Shown here: one piece after another, positions 1 to 10,690 of the stretch
Position numbering within the stretch: position 1 is the stretch's first letter
Layout of the letters: each line of letters begins with the position of its first letter
DNA from: Selaginella moellendorffii
Lineage: Eukaryota; Streptophyta; Lycopodiopsida; Selaginellales; Selaginellaceae
DNA: 64,000 nt
Assembly: GCF_000143415.4 (NCBI RefSeq)
Contig: NW_003314266.1
Location: forward strand, 2,366,078 to 2,430,077
Direction: 5' to 3'
Notes under the pieces: model-generated
Databases searched by the model: none
What the model was told of the DNA's origin: nothing
Seen by the model: only the letters and a program-made list of their open reading frames with translations
Position numbers and translations under genes: made by a program

Positions 1-555
1 CTCAAGGGGGGGGGGGGGGGGGGGCTGTGGGGGGTTCCAAATGTATAGTAAGGATAGTGGGTAGGTCGGGCATGGCTGACCAACTTGAGGCATAGTCTAG
101 CTCCCGCTTGCGTGCCTGTCCTTGTTCTGCGTCCGGCTTAGGTCTAAGCCCAAGTTCCATTTTCCATGCTAGTTGGTGGAGTACCCATGTCCTCGCGTTA
201 GGCCACCGGTATGCCGAAATAGCGCCAGACTCCGTTTGGCTCCGTTTTGCGTGCTGGTCCTGGCATTGGGATGCTGGTTACTCTAGGACTGTTCCAAGTC
301 GCTCCGGGCCCCTGTCCCTTTGCTCCTTAGGCTTTATGCTCGGGAGTTGCTCCGTGGTTCGGTTCCATCACTCCTTGGCTCCATGCTTGGGAGTTTGGCA
401 CCGTTCCTTCGTTCAGTGGCCCAAGGCCCTGAACCTCGGGTTCCTATAGACACGTGGCATCTGTCACGTGGCACAAAGAGGGTTAGGTTCCGCTTCGTGG
501 TGTTATCCTATGGTAAATCACCATAGGATAAAGGGTCAAAACCACGTGCGCTACA
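1..555 (+). repeat. Right part of 5' LTR
   Basis: Partial LTR, nearly identical to the right half of the LTR at 3791-4934. It carries a 19-G run (6-24), two CACGTG G-boxes (451-456 and 465-470) and ends CTACA at 555, just before the PBS. Confidence 0.85.
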
Positions 556-557
556 TT

Positions 558-569
558 TGGTATCAGAGA
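558..569 (+). other. Primer-binding site (iMet-tRNA type)
   Basis: TGGTATCAGAGA lies two bases after the LTR end. The first ten or so bases match the usual plant PBS complementary to the 3' end of initiator tRNA-Met. Confidence 0.8.
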
Positions 570-3500
570 ATGAATCTCAGCGAGTACTATTCAATGAGAT
601 TGGGCAACTAGTCTTGTTGCATACGCAGAGATGAAAACGATGATCCGAGTGGGTACACGTTTGGTGCAAAGGGTTTGCAATTGTTCCTTGGGTATGGATT
701 TGGTTACCTTGTTGTACCTTATGATGTGAGCTTGCTCTTTGGGCTTATAGGATGGATTTGAGATGCTCCGTTAGCACGAGTTTACGCTTGGGCTCGTGTG
801 TGAGGCACATTAGCAACTCAAGGTTACACTTTGAGTTGGCAGGATTAATGTTAGCCTATCGCTGGTTCCATAAGTTGTTCCATGTACCGTGGGTGAAAGT
901 AAGCCTTCCCTGAGTTTGCTATGAGTGGCAAATAGGTTGGTCCGTAGCTGTTTAGCACGGCACTAGTAGATCCTTCCTAGGCATGATTACAAGTGGATCA
1001 ACTAAGACTGTAGGGATTAGTCTATTGGTTCAAGTAATCATTGTCGTGCTCTCTCATAAACTTTTCTTGGATTGGACTGAAGGCAGTGCGAATGCAAGCT
1101 TGAGGTTTAGTCAAAGATGAGGCCGAAAAGAGAGTCATCAGGGACGAAGGATCAAACACGTAAATCATTTTCTCTTGGAGAGATGATTTGCAACGAGGTG
1201 TTAACTCATTGCTCATATTCATATTATGCAATCAAGAGTCCCTACCTTGATGCATCTTGGAGATGATGGTCTTACAAATGGTGAGTTGTGGGATGGATGG
1301 CGGTGAAGCGCTAAACCATTTTGTCTAGGCTTGCTATGGAAGACTGGGGTTGCAATGCTCAATTCTTTTCCGAGGAACCTTGCTATTGCTCCTTGTGTAG
1401 CTTGGTGTTGGATTAGTGTTGAGTTTGGTTGAAAAGAGAGTGGCATGAGTTTGTCCATGTTGTGAACAAAAGTTAGTGGTGCTGAGTGTTGTAAATCTCT
1501 ATCGGTGGAGTGTGGCATTTATGTTGCATTTTGTCGAATCGAGTTTGCACTTGATACTTACATAAACCTTTGAAGTAATGACATAGATATTACTCGTGGT
1601 GTTGCTCAATTGATGATCAAATCATTGTGAATTCCATATCATATCCATGTCATAATGAGCAATGTGTTTACGAAGTTGCTTGGTTAAATGATGATCAACC
1701 CCAAAGTGGTTGATGGTGAGGCTAGTCTACTTGCACGAAGTAGCATTGTAGTAGCTTTGACTAGATTCTCAATGGTGGTCCATTATGCTAAGTTTAAGTT
1801 GGCTCCTTGTTCTTTGTTTCCTTGAGGGTTTGCCCATAAAGTGTTGGAAAGGGTTGTAGCATTTGCTATAGCTCATTAGTTGATTCGTTAACACTTGGAG
1901 TAGATTGTTGGATAAAGAAGGTGTGAGGTTGAGGCATTGACATTACTAGCACTTGTGTTAGTAGAAGTGGCATTGTTATTTTAAGTGATGAGGAAGTTTC
2001 CTTAGAGCTTGATTTTTCTATGTCATTTTTCTTGTTAGTGTTTTGGCTTCACATTGGATTTTGAAGGTGATTGAAGAAGAGTGTTAGTGCAATGTGGATA
2101 TCCGAAAATATGGTCTTCGTGATCAAGCCTTGGATGTTCACTTTGCATTTTGCGGATGTCGGTGTTGGATGTCGGAAAAATGGGCAAAGATGTTCGATGC
2201 TTAAGCATACTATGGGTCATGAGAATTGGTGTTGAAGTGAATCTATGTGAAGTTGTTAGTAGGAGGAAGTTGGTTGAGTCTTGAAAGTTTGCATTCCTGG
2301 ATAAGAGTCATTCTTTCTCTAGGATGGAAAATTTTCCACAAATTTTCTTAGGCTTTTCCAATGGCTGATCTGTTGATCACTTTGTCCGAAAACCTTTCCG
2401 TTTCGTAAGCCAGTACAAACTAGTGAAGGGGTTGGAATTGACTTAGGTTAGCTTATACCTTAGTAGGTAGTTTGTATGATGCGACCCGAAAGGGATGCTA
2501 ACTTTTGGGGCTAAAAGCAATTGAGTTGGATAGAGTCTGGAGTTGATGTAAAAAGTGGCCGTTGCACTTTTCTAAGAAAGGTGACCCTTGTGCCTTTCTT
2601 CTGTAGCGTTATGCTTGGTGGCAGGTTGCACCTTGCATTTCGTTAGACTCGATGAGAGTAATGAGCTCTCACTGATCTTGACTTGGTCTTGGTAGCCTTG
2701 CGCCTTGGCTGAGGATGGTGATGTCCAACTTAGTTGTTTGCGGTTGAGATGTTGGTACCCATACTATAGCTATGTCTAAGTGGAGGTTGTGTACCGACAT
2801 GAGTCCATCTCATGGTCTTCGCTTGAGTTTCGACTTAGTGTTGATCATGCATAGCTAGCCTCTTCAAGGCATGCTCAGAGCTATTGGCTAAATGCTTTGG
2901 TGAGCTTATCACGGTTGAGTTGGATTCGAGTGGTCATTTAGTTTGTGCTTGTCTATGAACCTCTATCTCATCCATGAGGTATTATGTTCATGTTGGACAA
3001 GTATATGACTCGATGACATGAGTTTAGTGTTTGGGTCTTGTGAAGGCAAGTTGAAAGAGCGATTGTTAGTTGTTTTGCGACTAATGATTGCTTGTAGATT
3101 TTGTCGAAGACTGTGACACTTGCTTCATTTGATGATGATTCAGCAGTGATGGGCTTGCTTTACCAATTGGTGTTGCGGAGGATCGTGTTGTTAGACTTAC
3201 ATGGGTTTTCCATGTTGGCATATTGATTCTACCTCCGTTGATATCATTTGGTTGTGTTTAGTTCATAGTGTTGGATTTCATTGAGTCTTGGATGTGGTGA
3301 TTCACTCCTTGATTATGTGTTATCTGTAGCTGAGTATTATTGAAAGATTGGTCTCGGATACTGAGTAAAGTATCTTCGACTTTGGTTAGTTTAGTTGCTA
3401 GAGAGTTTTGAGTGGTGATTCACTCGTGCTTTCTTTTAGCTTTGTTATGGTGTTGATGGCATTGAAGTGATGCCTTGTCATTGATATTATTGATGTTGAG

Positions 3501-3778
3501 ATTCAAGTGAAATGAGATGTCTCTCTCTCGATTGATATTGAGTTTCATTAGTCTTGATAGAGATAGTGTTGATGATTTGGCTATGGCTTTGTGCTATTGG
3601 CATTTCATGCAATTGTTAGTTAGCAACTGTGTTGACGTTCAAATGAACTGAGTGACAAGTTTGAGTTAGTTGTGTTCTAGACGAGATTATTTAGTAGAGG
3701 GTTGAGCTTTTTCTGGAGTTGTTTCCTTGGCGGTATTCTAGACTCGAGTATGCATCGACGAGGACGTCGATCTTCCCT
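570..3778 (+). other. Internal region of the LARD-like element, non-coding
   Basis: About 3.2 kb between PBS and PPT. All open frames are short and none resembles retroelement proteins on either strand. The DNA is rich in TTG and GTT words. A diverged fragment of this region (around 917-985) recurs at 14733-14805, so it is a repeated sequence and not a host gene. Confidence 0.7.
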
Positions 3779-3790
3779 AGGGGGGGAGAG
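3779..3790 (+). other. Polypurine tract
   Basis: A purine run (AGGGGGGAGAG) ends directly before the TGTCACG start of the 3' LTR, the position expected for plus-strand priming. Confidence 0.8.
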
Positions 3791-4934
3791 TGTCACGAAT
3801 GTGACTTCAGGTATCAAAAGTTACCTGTCGGCTAGTCCTTTCAGATACTCTTACCTTACTGTCACGATGGCAGGAGGTCGGTATTGCTGGGCCCGTTATC
3901 AGTCTCCACCTAAGCTAGTTGAGAAACTGGTCTTCGTGTGTGCACTTGACCAGATGGGCATAAGGACGGAATTCCTACGTGCTATTTGTCAAGCATACTT
4001 GACCTGGTTAGAGAAACTCATTCGTTGACTTGCACTTGCTAGTGTTGGGAACCCCCGCGATATTGAGATTGGTCCCTCAATATCGCTAGATGATAGCTTA
4101 CCGTGTCTGCCAAACACCCTCGCTATCATGCCCTTTGTGTTAGTCTCATTTCGGTTCCAAATGCTATTTATGGAAAGTGTCAGGATTTGCTCAATTGGCA
4201 TATCTACGGAATGTAGAGATCGGTCTGAACACAATGGTGGTCGTCCCATGTCCAAATTCGCAATTTAAGGACATTCCATATTTAATAAGTTTCGAGCTTG
4301 TCCCAGAGACTAACTCCTGATACTAAGGGAGGCTTGGGGTGAAAGCCCAAAGCGTGTGTTCCTCAAGGGGGGGGGGGGCTGTGGGGGGTTCCAAATGTAT
4401 AGTAGGGATAGTGGGTAGGTCGGGCATAGCCGATTAACCTGAGGCATAGTCTAGCTCCCGCTTGCGTGCCTGTCCTTGTTCTGCGTCCGGCTTAGGTCTA
4501 AGCCCAAGTTCCATTCCATGCTAGTTGGTGGAGTACCCATGTCCTCACGTTAGGCCACCGGTATGCCGAAATAGCACCAGACTCCGTTTGGCTCCGTTTT
4601 GCGTGCTGGTCTTGGCATTGGGATGCTGGTTACTCTAGGACTATTCCAAGTCGCTCCGGACCCCTGTCCCTTCGCTCCTTGGGCTTTATGCTCGGGAGTT
4701 GCTCCGTGGTTCGGTTCCATCACTCCTTGGCTCCATGCTTGGGAGTTTGGCACCGTTCCTTCGTTCAGTAGCCCAAGGCCCTGAACCTCGGGTTCCTATG
4801 GACACGTGGCATGGACACGTGGCATGTGACACGTGGCATCTGTCACGTGGCACAAAGAGGGTTAGGTTCCGCTTCGTGGTGTTATCCTATGGTAAATCAC
4901 CATAGGATAAAGGGTCAAAACCACATGCACTACA
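3791..4934 (+). repeat. 3' LTR (1144 bp) with hairpin, G-run and G-box array
   Basis: The LTR begins TGTCACG and ends ACTACA. Notable parts are an 11-bp perfect hairpin (arms 4057-4067 and 4076-4086, loop of 8), a 12-G run starting at 4367 followed by a second G block, and four CACGTG boxes (4803, 4816, 4830, 4844), three of them in CACGTGGCA(T) context. CACGTGGC is the known core of the plant ABA-responsive element. Relatives lie at 25595-26521 (decayed) and 29000-29913 (solo LTR). Confidence 0.85.
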
Positions 4935-6060
4935 CAACTACCATTCAAGACTTTCTTTTTTACAAATATCAAGACTTTCTTAGTGCAAAGAACATAAGAA
5001 GGTATATGCTTTTTGCAAACATATGTATTATATCTTCATCAACACCATTTACCAAGATCCTAAAATAAACATTTATATACACTAAGTAAACCTTACTTAT
5101 ATCGAGTTGTAGAATTTTTTAGAGCTAATTAGATTTGCTAATATCATTGATATTTTTCTCTATCAATAATATAAATTTTTATACTTTAAAAAATTAATAA
5201 AAATATACTTTTCATTTCATATATTTATGAGTGTTCTTTTTGCAATAATAATTGTAATACTCATGTGTCTCTATTTCTATTATTGCTATCTCAAAAATCT
5301 TTCATGATAGTATTTTAGGGTAAAAGCATATATATCATCTTACTATGTTTATACTAGAAGCCAGAAATAGATAAAGCATTTTCTGAAAATCATAGAATTA
5401 TAATTTTCTAAAATAAGTTCTATCATATATTTATCTCTAACTCATAATCATTATCCTCTTTTTTTAATCTTTTGTAGGTTTGATTGTGTTATGTAATATT
5501 GTACCTCTTAACCCTACTACCTTAAGAAGAAAGATTGCAAGAGTTGAAACTACCAACACTAAAAACTATATATATTTGTATGTATTTCCCTCTTCTCAAA
5601 TAAAAGTGCTAATGAAATCCATAAATTTTAGACACTATAATATGATAAACCCTTCAATAATGTAATCTAGAAAAGAACTAAGTCTTTCTTTTATATGCAG
5701 CAAAATTATATTAATAGTTGTTTTTTACTATTCAAATGGTTATATGGCCTTGTAAAAGAATTTTATTTCATATTTAATAATTTTTAAATTCTATAGACAT
5801 GATATTCAAAAGTCAGAAGTGACAAGATTACTTTTTCTACAAATAAATCTTATTTTATTTTATATTCTGATAAACCTATTTATTATGGCACATAGTAAAT
5901 TCTTGGAAAAAATGTCTCCTCTATAAGATTTTTATCTATATAAAGTGTAGAGAGTTCTTAAAATATAGTATAAAGTTATTCACCATTACATAAAATATAT
6001 AAAATATTAAATTTATATTATTTAATTATAAAATGAATATAGATCCATTAATATGTTATT
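4935..6060. other. AT-rich spacer, no gene seen
   Basis: About 1.1 kb of AT-rich DNA between the 3' LTR and lectin-like gene A. Only short frames without recognisable motifs were found; nothing here supports a gene. Confidence 0.6.
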
Positions 6061-6064
6061 ATTA

Positions 6065-7000
6065 TTAAAGTTTATTAGTCCATAGTAATTTTCTAAAATT
6101 TAAAAAATGAGAATTAATAGTAAGTTCTCCTGTGTCTTCTAATTTTAAAATGACAAGCTTTACACAATTTAAGCAATCAACCTTAGTTTCCCAAATAGTA
6201 AATTCTTTTTTATCCTTAATGATTAGCTTTCCATTCGGCTCAAGATGAAGCATACAGACTATACCAACTTTTCCAGTATTTGAAGACCATATGCTTTGTT
6301 TACTAATAATCTCTTCAATTATTAAGTTACAGTTACTTATAGTTGCTCTATATTTATTATTATCTGAGATTAAAGAATTCTCATTTATGATATGAGAGCC
6401 AAATAGTTCTAGAGGACCATTCATTAATATTGATCTATATGGCCAACAATATGATGTATCAAAATCAACAACATTTAAAATATTTGGTGGTGGATTTCTA
6501 TCATCAGGCAAACCTTTTGGATATTCCAAATTAGGGTATTGTTCATTGGGATTTCTTATAGGATTTCCAAGTGCTACAAAATCTATTGAAAAATATCTAT
6601 ATACTGTACCAATCATTCCTAAACCATAAAGACGAGTATGATATTCTACAAGTCGTAACATTTCAGAAAATGTATCTCTTACATATTGCCCTTGAAATAC
6701 AAAATAAGGTTGAAGAGATGGGCAAGCAAAGTTTCGTATTCTAGTAGGAACTATATAAATTCTTAGCATAACTTGTTGAGCACCAACAAGAATGGTATCA
6801 TAAATATAATATCCATTTGAACCAGGTACAATCAAACTACTACCATCAATAGTTTCAATCAAACGTCTTAAGTGATACATTATAGTGCTTATGTGACGCC
6901 TGCCAAAATGAGCAATATTGCCAAACCATCTAGTCTGTGGTGGTTGTGCTTGTGCAATACAGAAAATAAAAAACAAGAATAAAATTAACCTATAGATCAT
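6065..7000 (-). CDS. Secreted bulb-lectin-like protein, copy A
   Basis: Intronless gene for about 311 residues. The ATG at 7000 is preferred over an upstream in-frame TTG. Residues 1 to about 18 form a signal peptide ending in FCIAQA before QPPQTR, so the protein is probably secreted or vacuolar. The last 105 or so residues (from about NENSLIS) have the repeated pattern of GNA/bulb-type lectins: a GNSLIS-like start, an IW[ST] end of each subdomain and LHLEPNGKLIIKD where the family has QxDxNxVxY. That mannose-binding motif is degenerate, so sugar binding is not assured. The roughly 180-residue N-terminal domain, with RYFSIDFVALGNP and YPKGLPDD motifs, is not one I recognise. Four relatives lie at 9555-10508, 19199-19991, 50117-51043 and 62795-63471. 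The gene is much more AT-rich than the 36-50 kb genes. Confidence 0.75.
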   Translation of the reverse strand: MIYRLILFLFFIFCIAQAQPPQTRWFGNIAHFGRRHISTIMYHLRRLIETIDGSSLIVPGSNGYYIYDTILVGAQQVMLRIYIVPTRIRNFACPSLQPYFVFQGQYVRDTFSEMLRLVEYHTRLYGLGMIGTVYRYFSIDFVALGNPIRNPNEQYPNLEYPKGLPDDRNPPPNILNVVDFDTSYCWPYRSILMNGPLELFGSHIINENSLISDNNKYRATISNCNLIIEEIISKQSIWSSNTGKVGIVCMLHLEPNGKLIIKDKKEFTIWETKVDCLNCVKLVILKLEDTGELTINSHFLNFRKLLWTNKL

Positions 7001-7055
7001 TTTTAGATGTAAAAGGATGATCAATGAAATTATATAGCATAAACTAACTGCCTAG

Positions 7056-7165
7056 GTGGAAAGTATAGCAGAAACTTACAAAATGGACAGCTGGCTTTGT
7101 TCGATGGTGAAATTCAACGGCAGCATCAAAGTTGTCAAGTCAACAAAAATCCAAGCTAATTGTGG
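7056..7165 (-). promoter_or_regulatory. Conserved upstream block of lectin-like gene A
   Basis: About 100 bp upstream of copy A is clearly related to 10565-10690 upstream of copy B, sharing a GGAYAGCTGGC core and the stretch around CAAAGTTGTCAAG. It is either a shared promoter or residual duplication homology. Confidence 0.45.
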
Positions 7166-7614
7166 TATTGTAATTTTGCACTTTTACCTCCAGCACTTTA
7201 CCAATTTTCAGCATTATTATCTTTACAATACTCATTATATCTGCAATCTCTCAGGATTTCTCAGGATGGCTACTCAAGACGAGTGGTACTCAAGAATAAA
7301 CTGCCCAAGCTTACAATATCACTGCTAGCACAAGCTTGAACGAGATCAACAGTGTGGCTCATTGCAGGATGAAATTGAACAATTTTGGTGAAAATACATG
7401 TTAAGAATAGTAACTGAAAAGATGACCGCTTTTTAGGTCGGAAAAACATATCAGCCGACACCTAATTTAGGCCTGGATGCATCAGCACGACAAGAACTTC
7501 GAGTCCTAATGGCCAACGTTATGCCACATGCAGTCTAGGTGCGCATGGCCACTCTACGATGTGTGCTAGTGTCATTCTTTCTGAAATTTTGCCACAAAAC
7601 CAAAAGAAATCCCT
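7166..7614. other. Spacer, no gene seen
   Basis: No frame with recognisable motifs. It lies between the promoter block of copy A and the first PARP-derived fragment. Confidence 0.5.
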
Positions 7615-7890
7615 TGTTCGGGCTGGCAGTGTCTTGGAATCGCATGGACCAGCACAAACCTTGAGCAACTAATCTGGCATGACTTAACATGTTTTGCAGC
7701 GGCATCCGTAAGTTAGTATCCATTTTGGTTTATTCATCAGATTGTGAGGATAACAAACCGAAGAGATTGAAAAGAAATTTGAAATATGACGTCGACACTT
7801 CTAATACAAGCTTATGTTTCTTTATGATCAGGTTGAAACTCTTGAAGAGATTGCAATCGCTGTACACGTAAGATGATGGGGAGGTTTTCC
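7615..7890 (+). pseudogene. PARP gene fragment (copy of exons 7-10)
   Basis: Aligns by eye with 39655-40025 of the intact PARP gene. Exon and intron blocks share landmarks such as GGTTTATTCATCAGATTG and AATACAAGCTTATGTTT, and both contain an intron end of the TGATCAG or CTAATCAG kind before GTTGA. Frames are broken by indels and part of exon 8 is deleted. Intron sequence is also copied, so this arose by DNA duplication and not by reverse transcription. Confidence 0.8.
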
Positions 7891-8059
7891 TTCTTAAGGT
7901 GTCTCTCTACAGGACACCCGAGCCGATGTGATTGATTGGCCATTTCACAGACGATGACTTTGTTGCGTTTTCCCGACGCGCTGACGTTCTCGCATTGCAC
8001 TAGATTTCGCAACCTCTTACATGAGTTTTTGCAGATCGGTTGAAACCTGGTGGCTATTT

Positions 8060-9183
8060 GTGATCAAAGAGAACATTAGACATGGTACAAGTAGTTTTTT
8101 GCTTGCTAAACAGTTTTGTGCTCTCCAGGTTTTGTTATTGACAAACTTGAAGTGTCACTCTCTCTGATCTATTGGAACCAAGGTCAGTTCTTATTTCTGA
8201 TAGCATACAGTAATTGATGTTTTCTTGTCCAGTTGCAAAAGGGGTTCCCTCGTGAATTGTTCGCAGTGAGAATGTATGCGTGTTGCAAGAAAATACTGCG
8301 CCAAGCTCTGCTTCGAAAGATGCTCGGGCATCAAAGGGGGCTAAAATGGACGGTACTTCTGATTTTCTACGCTCGATCCGGTGAGGTGGGCGATCCTGCG
8401 CGATTGTTTGATGCAATGCTGGAGGTGGATCTGGCATCGTGGACTGCTAGGTGCATTTGCCCAGCTTGGTGATCTGGAGTAATCGAAGAAAGTTTTAGAT
8501 GCAATGCCGGAACGCGACACCGCGATGCTGACCTCGTTCGGACAGAACGGATATCTGGAAGAAGTGTGTGGGATTTAACGGAGGAGAGAAACCATGTTTC
8601 CAAGACGGCGCTTCTTACTGTATACTCCTACAATGGATTTAAGAGATGTTTGCGAAAATGCTTTTGATGCATGCAAGATACGGCCAGATGGATGAAGCAA
8701 AGAATCTCTTTGATTGCATGCAAGAGAATGCTTACTGTATTTGCTCAGAACGGGAATCTTGAAGAAGCTAAGAATTTGTTTAGTGCCATGGAAGAAAGGC
8801 TGCCTATGCAAACTTGGGGCTTGTATCATCTTCCAAGAAAATCGTCTACGAAATTATTCAAATTCACTCCTAACAGATTATACAGAGAACGGGCAATTTG
8901 AAAAGGCTGTGAGCATCTTTCCAGTGATGTGTGAGCGGAATCTTCTCTCTTGGAACTCTGTTCCATTAGGAGAAACTAGTTCCAAGCAGCATTACAGCTT
9001 TTGTTGAGAAGAGCTGGACATCTGGATGATTATCAAGAACTTGTTTATTCAATGCGTTTTGTTGCTGATGCCTCAGTCCTTGTGCTAGTGCCAAGGAGAT
9101 TTGTGTGTGAGAGTGACATGACCCATCTAGTATCCTATATTCTCCTCAAACATTCTCTGTGTTCTGGAAATAAGAACTACTAA
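8060..9183 (+). pseudogene. Broken copy of the PPR gene and its upstream region
   Basis: Begins with upstream sequence (GCTTGCTAAACAGTTTTGTG) matching 36035-36055 and then follows the PPR gene from about 36690 to 38050. It has several stops and frameshifts. About 370 bp corresponding to 37440-37810, plus smaller pieces, are missing. Translated pieces still show PPR repeats, for example VLLIFYARSGEVGDPARLFD. It is non-functional as a PPR protein. Confidence 0.85.
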
Positions 9184-9554
9184 ACTATTTTTGTAAATGG
9201 CAATATTGTTTTTAAGTCAATATATTTGATACTAGATAATGTCTTGCAAAAGTGATACTGCGCCGGACCAATCTACTCGGGAGCAATCCTGTAGCAAGAA
9301 GAAGACGAAAAGGTCAGAAGTCAAGGCGGAGATATTGCAACTTAGAAAACCATTGGTTAGTGTGTGCATGCAACAATGTGTGGTCTTGGTCGTCTGTGGT
9401 CGTGCTTGTGCGAGCATAGTTGGTATTGGTGTGGTGTGTGCAAGTATTCCACCATGCCAACATAAATTATGCCTCATGTTGTTATTTGGTATCAAAACAT
9501 AGGTTAGATTAACCAAATTTAGTAAATATATGAATACACAATTTTGTTTTAATT
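9184..9554. other. Spacer with possible retroelement end
   Basis: The frame at 9239-9502 has no recognisable domain. TTTGGTATCAAAAC near 9485 resembles a PBS and may mark the end of an old LTR, but no partner LTR was found. Confidence 0.3.
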
Positions 9555-10458
9555 TTATTTGAGTGGTTTATTTGTCCATATTACTGTTTTAAAACTATGA
9601 AAATAAGAACTAACAATAAGTTCTCCTTTGTCTTCTAATTTTAAAATAGCAACCTTTATACAATTCAAGCATTTAATATCAATTCCCCAAATAGTAAAAC
9701 CTTTATTATCTAGTATAACTACTTTTCCATTCGGTTGAAGATGAAGTAAACAAGTTATACCAACTTTTTCAGTATTTGTAGACCATATACTTTGTTTTAA
9801 AATAATATCTTCAATTATTAAGTTACAATTATTTATAGTTGCTCTATATTTATTGTTATTTGAAATTAGTGAATTTCCAGTTCTGATATAAGAGCCTGAA
9901 AATTTTAGAGGACCATTTATTAATGATGATCTATATAGCCAGCAAACCGATTTATCAGAATCTATGATATTTAAAATATTTGGTGGTGGATTTGTATCAT
10001 CAGGTAAACCTTTTGGATAATCAATAATAGGAAATGGTTCATTAGAATTCCTTATAGGATTTCCAAGTGCTATAAAATCTATTGAAAAGTACCTATAAAC
10101 TGTAATAATTACTCCTAGACCATAAAGACTTGCATGGTATTCTACAAGTCGTAATATTTGTGAAAATATATCTATTAAATATTGTCCTTGAAATTGATAA
10201 TTATAAGGAATAAATGGACAATTAAAATTTGTGATTCCATGTGGAAATATATATATTCTTATCATAACATTTTGAGCACCAACAACAATAGTATCAGAAA
10301 TAAAATATCCATTTTGACCAGGTGTAATCAAACTATTAGCACCAATACTTTGAATCAATCGTCTTAAATTATCTATGATAGTAGTTATATGCCGCCTACC
10401 AAAATGACCAATACTACCAAAGTGTCTAGTCTGTGGTGGTTGTGCAAAACAAAACACA

Positions 10459-10497
<39 letters not shown>

Positions 10498-10508
10498 CTA
10501 GGAGTCAT
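9555..10508 (-). CDS. Secreted bulb-lectin-like protein, copy B
   Basis: Intact intronless gene of 317 residues starting at an ATG, the tandem relative of copy A. The signal peptide has an unusual core of twelve leucines, all encoded by TTA in a (TTA)12 microsatellite (about 10461-10496), and ends CFAQ before PPQTR. The middle has the family motifs RYFSIDFIALGNPIRN and YPKGLPDD. The C-terminus keeps the bulb-lectin pattern, including LHLQPNGKVVILD. Shared upstream sequence and like orientation with copy A point to tandem duplication. The N-terminal domain is unrecognised. A role in carbohydrate binding outside the cell is an inference from the C-terminal pattern only. Confidence 0.75.
10460..10497. 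repeat. TAA/TTA trinucleotide microsatellite inside a signal peptide
   Basis: Twelve perfect TTA codons on the minus strand encode the leucine core of the copy B signal peptide. Length changes would alter the hydrophobic core in steps of one leucine without breaking the frame. Confidence 0.9.
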
Positions 10509-10564
10509 ATTTTAATGTACAAATATGAACAACCCATTTAAATACTGGACTTCAACTTAGAAAG

Positions 10565-10690
10565 TTCCGTACAAAACTACAAATTGGATAGCTGGCATTT
10601 TTTTATGGTCATGAAATTGTGATCAACGAGCATGGTGACATTGAAGTTGTTAAATTGTCTAAACATAGAATAGAAAATTGCATTATAGTT
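10565..10690 (-). promoter_or_regulatory. Conserved upstream block of lectin-like gene B
   Basis: Diverged match to the block upstream of copy A at 7056-7165. See that entry. Confidence 0.4.

Larger units (their letters stand above)
1..4934 (+). mobile_element. Non-autonomous LTR retroelement (LARD-like), left end outside window
   Basis: Bases 1-555 match 4361-4934 closely, so the window opens inside the 5' LTR and 3791-4934 is the full 3' LTR. The 5' LTR ends in CTACA and is followed at 558 by TGGTATCAGAGA, a primer-binding site of the initiator-Met tRNA type. A purine tract (AGGGGGGAGAG) ends at 3790, directly before the TG of the 3' LTR. The 3.2 kb between PBS and PPT shows no gag, protease, RT or integrase in any frame, so the element must borrow enzymes. 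That pattern is known as a large retrotransposon derivative (LARD). The two LTRs differ by a G-run length and by an ACACGTGGC repeat number, which suggests a fairly recent insertion. The target duplication cannot be checked because the left flank is missing. Confidence 0.85.

Noticed and set aside
108-526. Two overlapping frames at the window start
   Set aside because: They lie wholly inside the LTR and recur in the 3' LTR, with start codons that are not conserved.
3702-4028. 108-residue frame across the PPT and LTR border
   Set aside because: It starts at a TTG codon and spans a structural boundary of the element. A similar frame in the solo LTR (29010-29237) is broken at other places.
9239-9502. 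Cysteine-rich 87-residue frame
   Set aside because: The composition suggested a small secreted peptide, but there is no signal peptide, and the sequence ends in a PBS-like word typical of an LTR.
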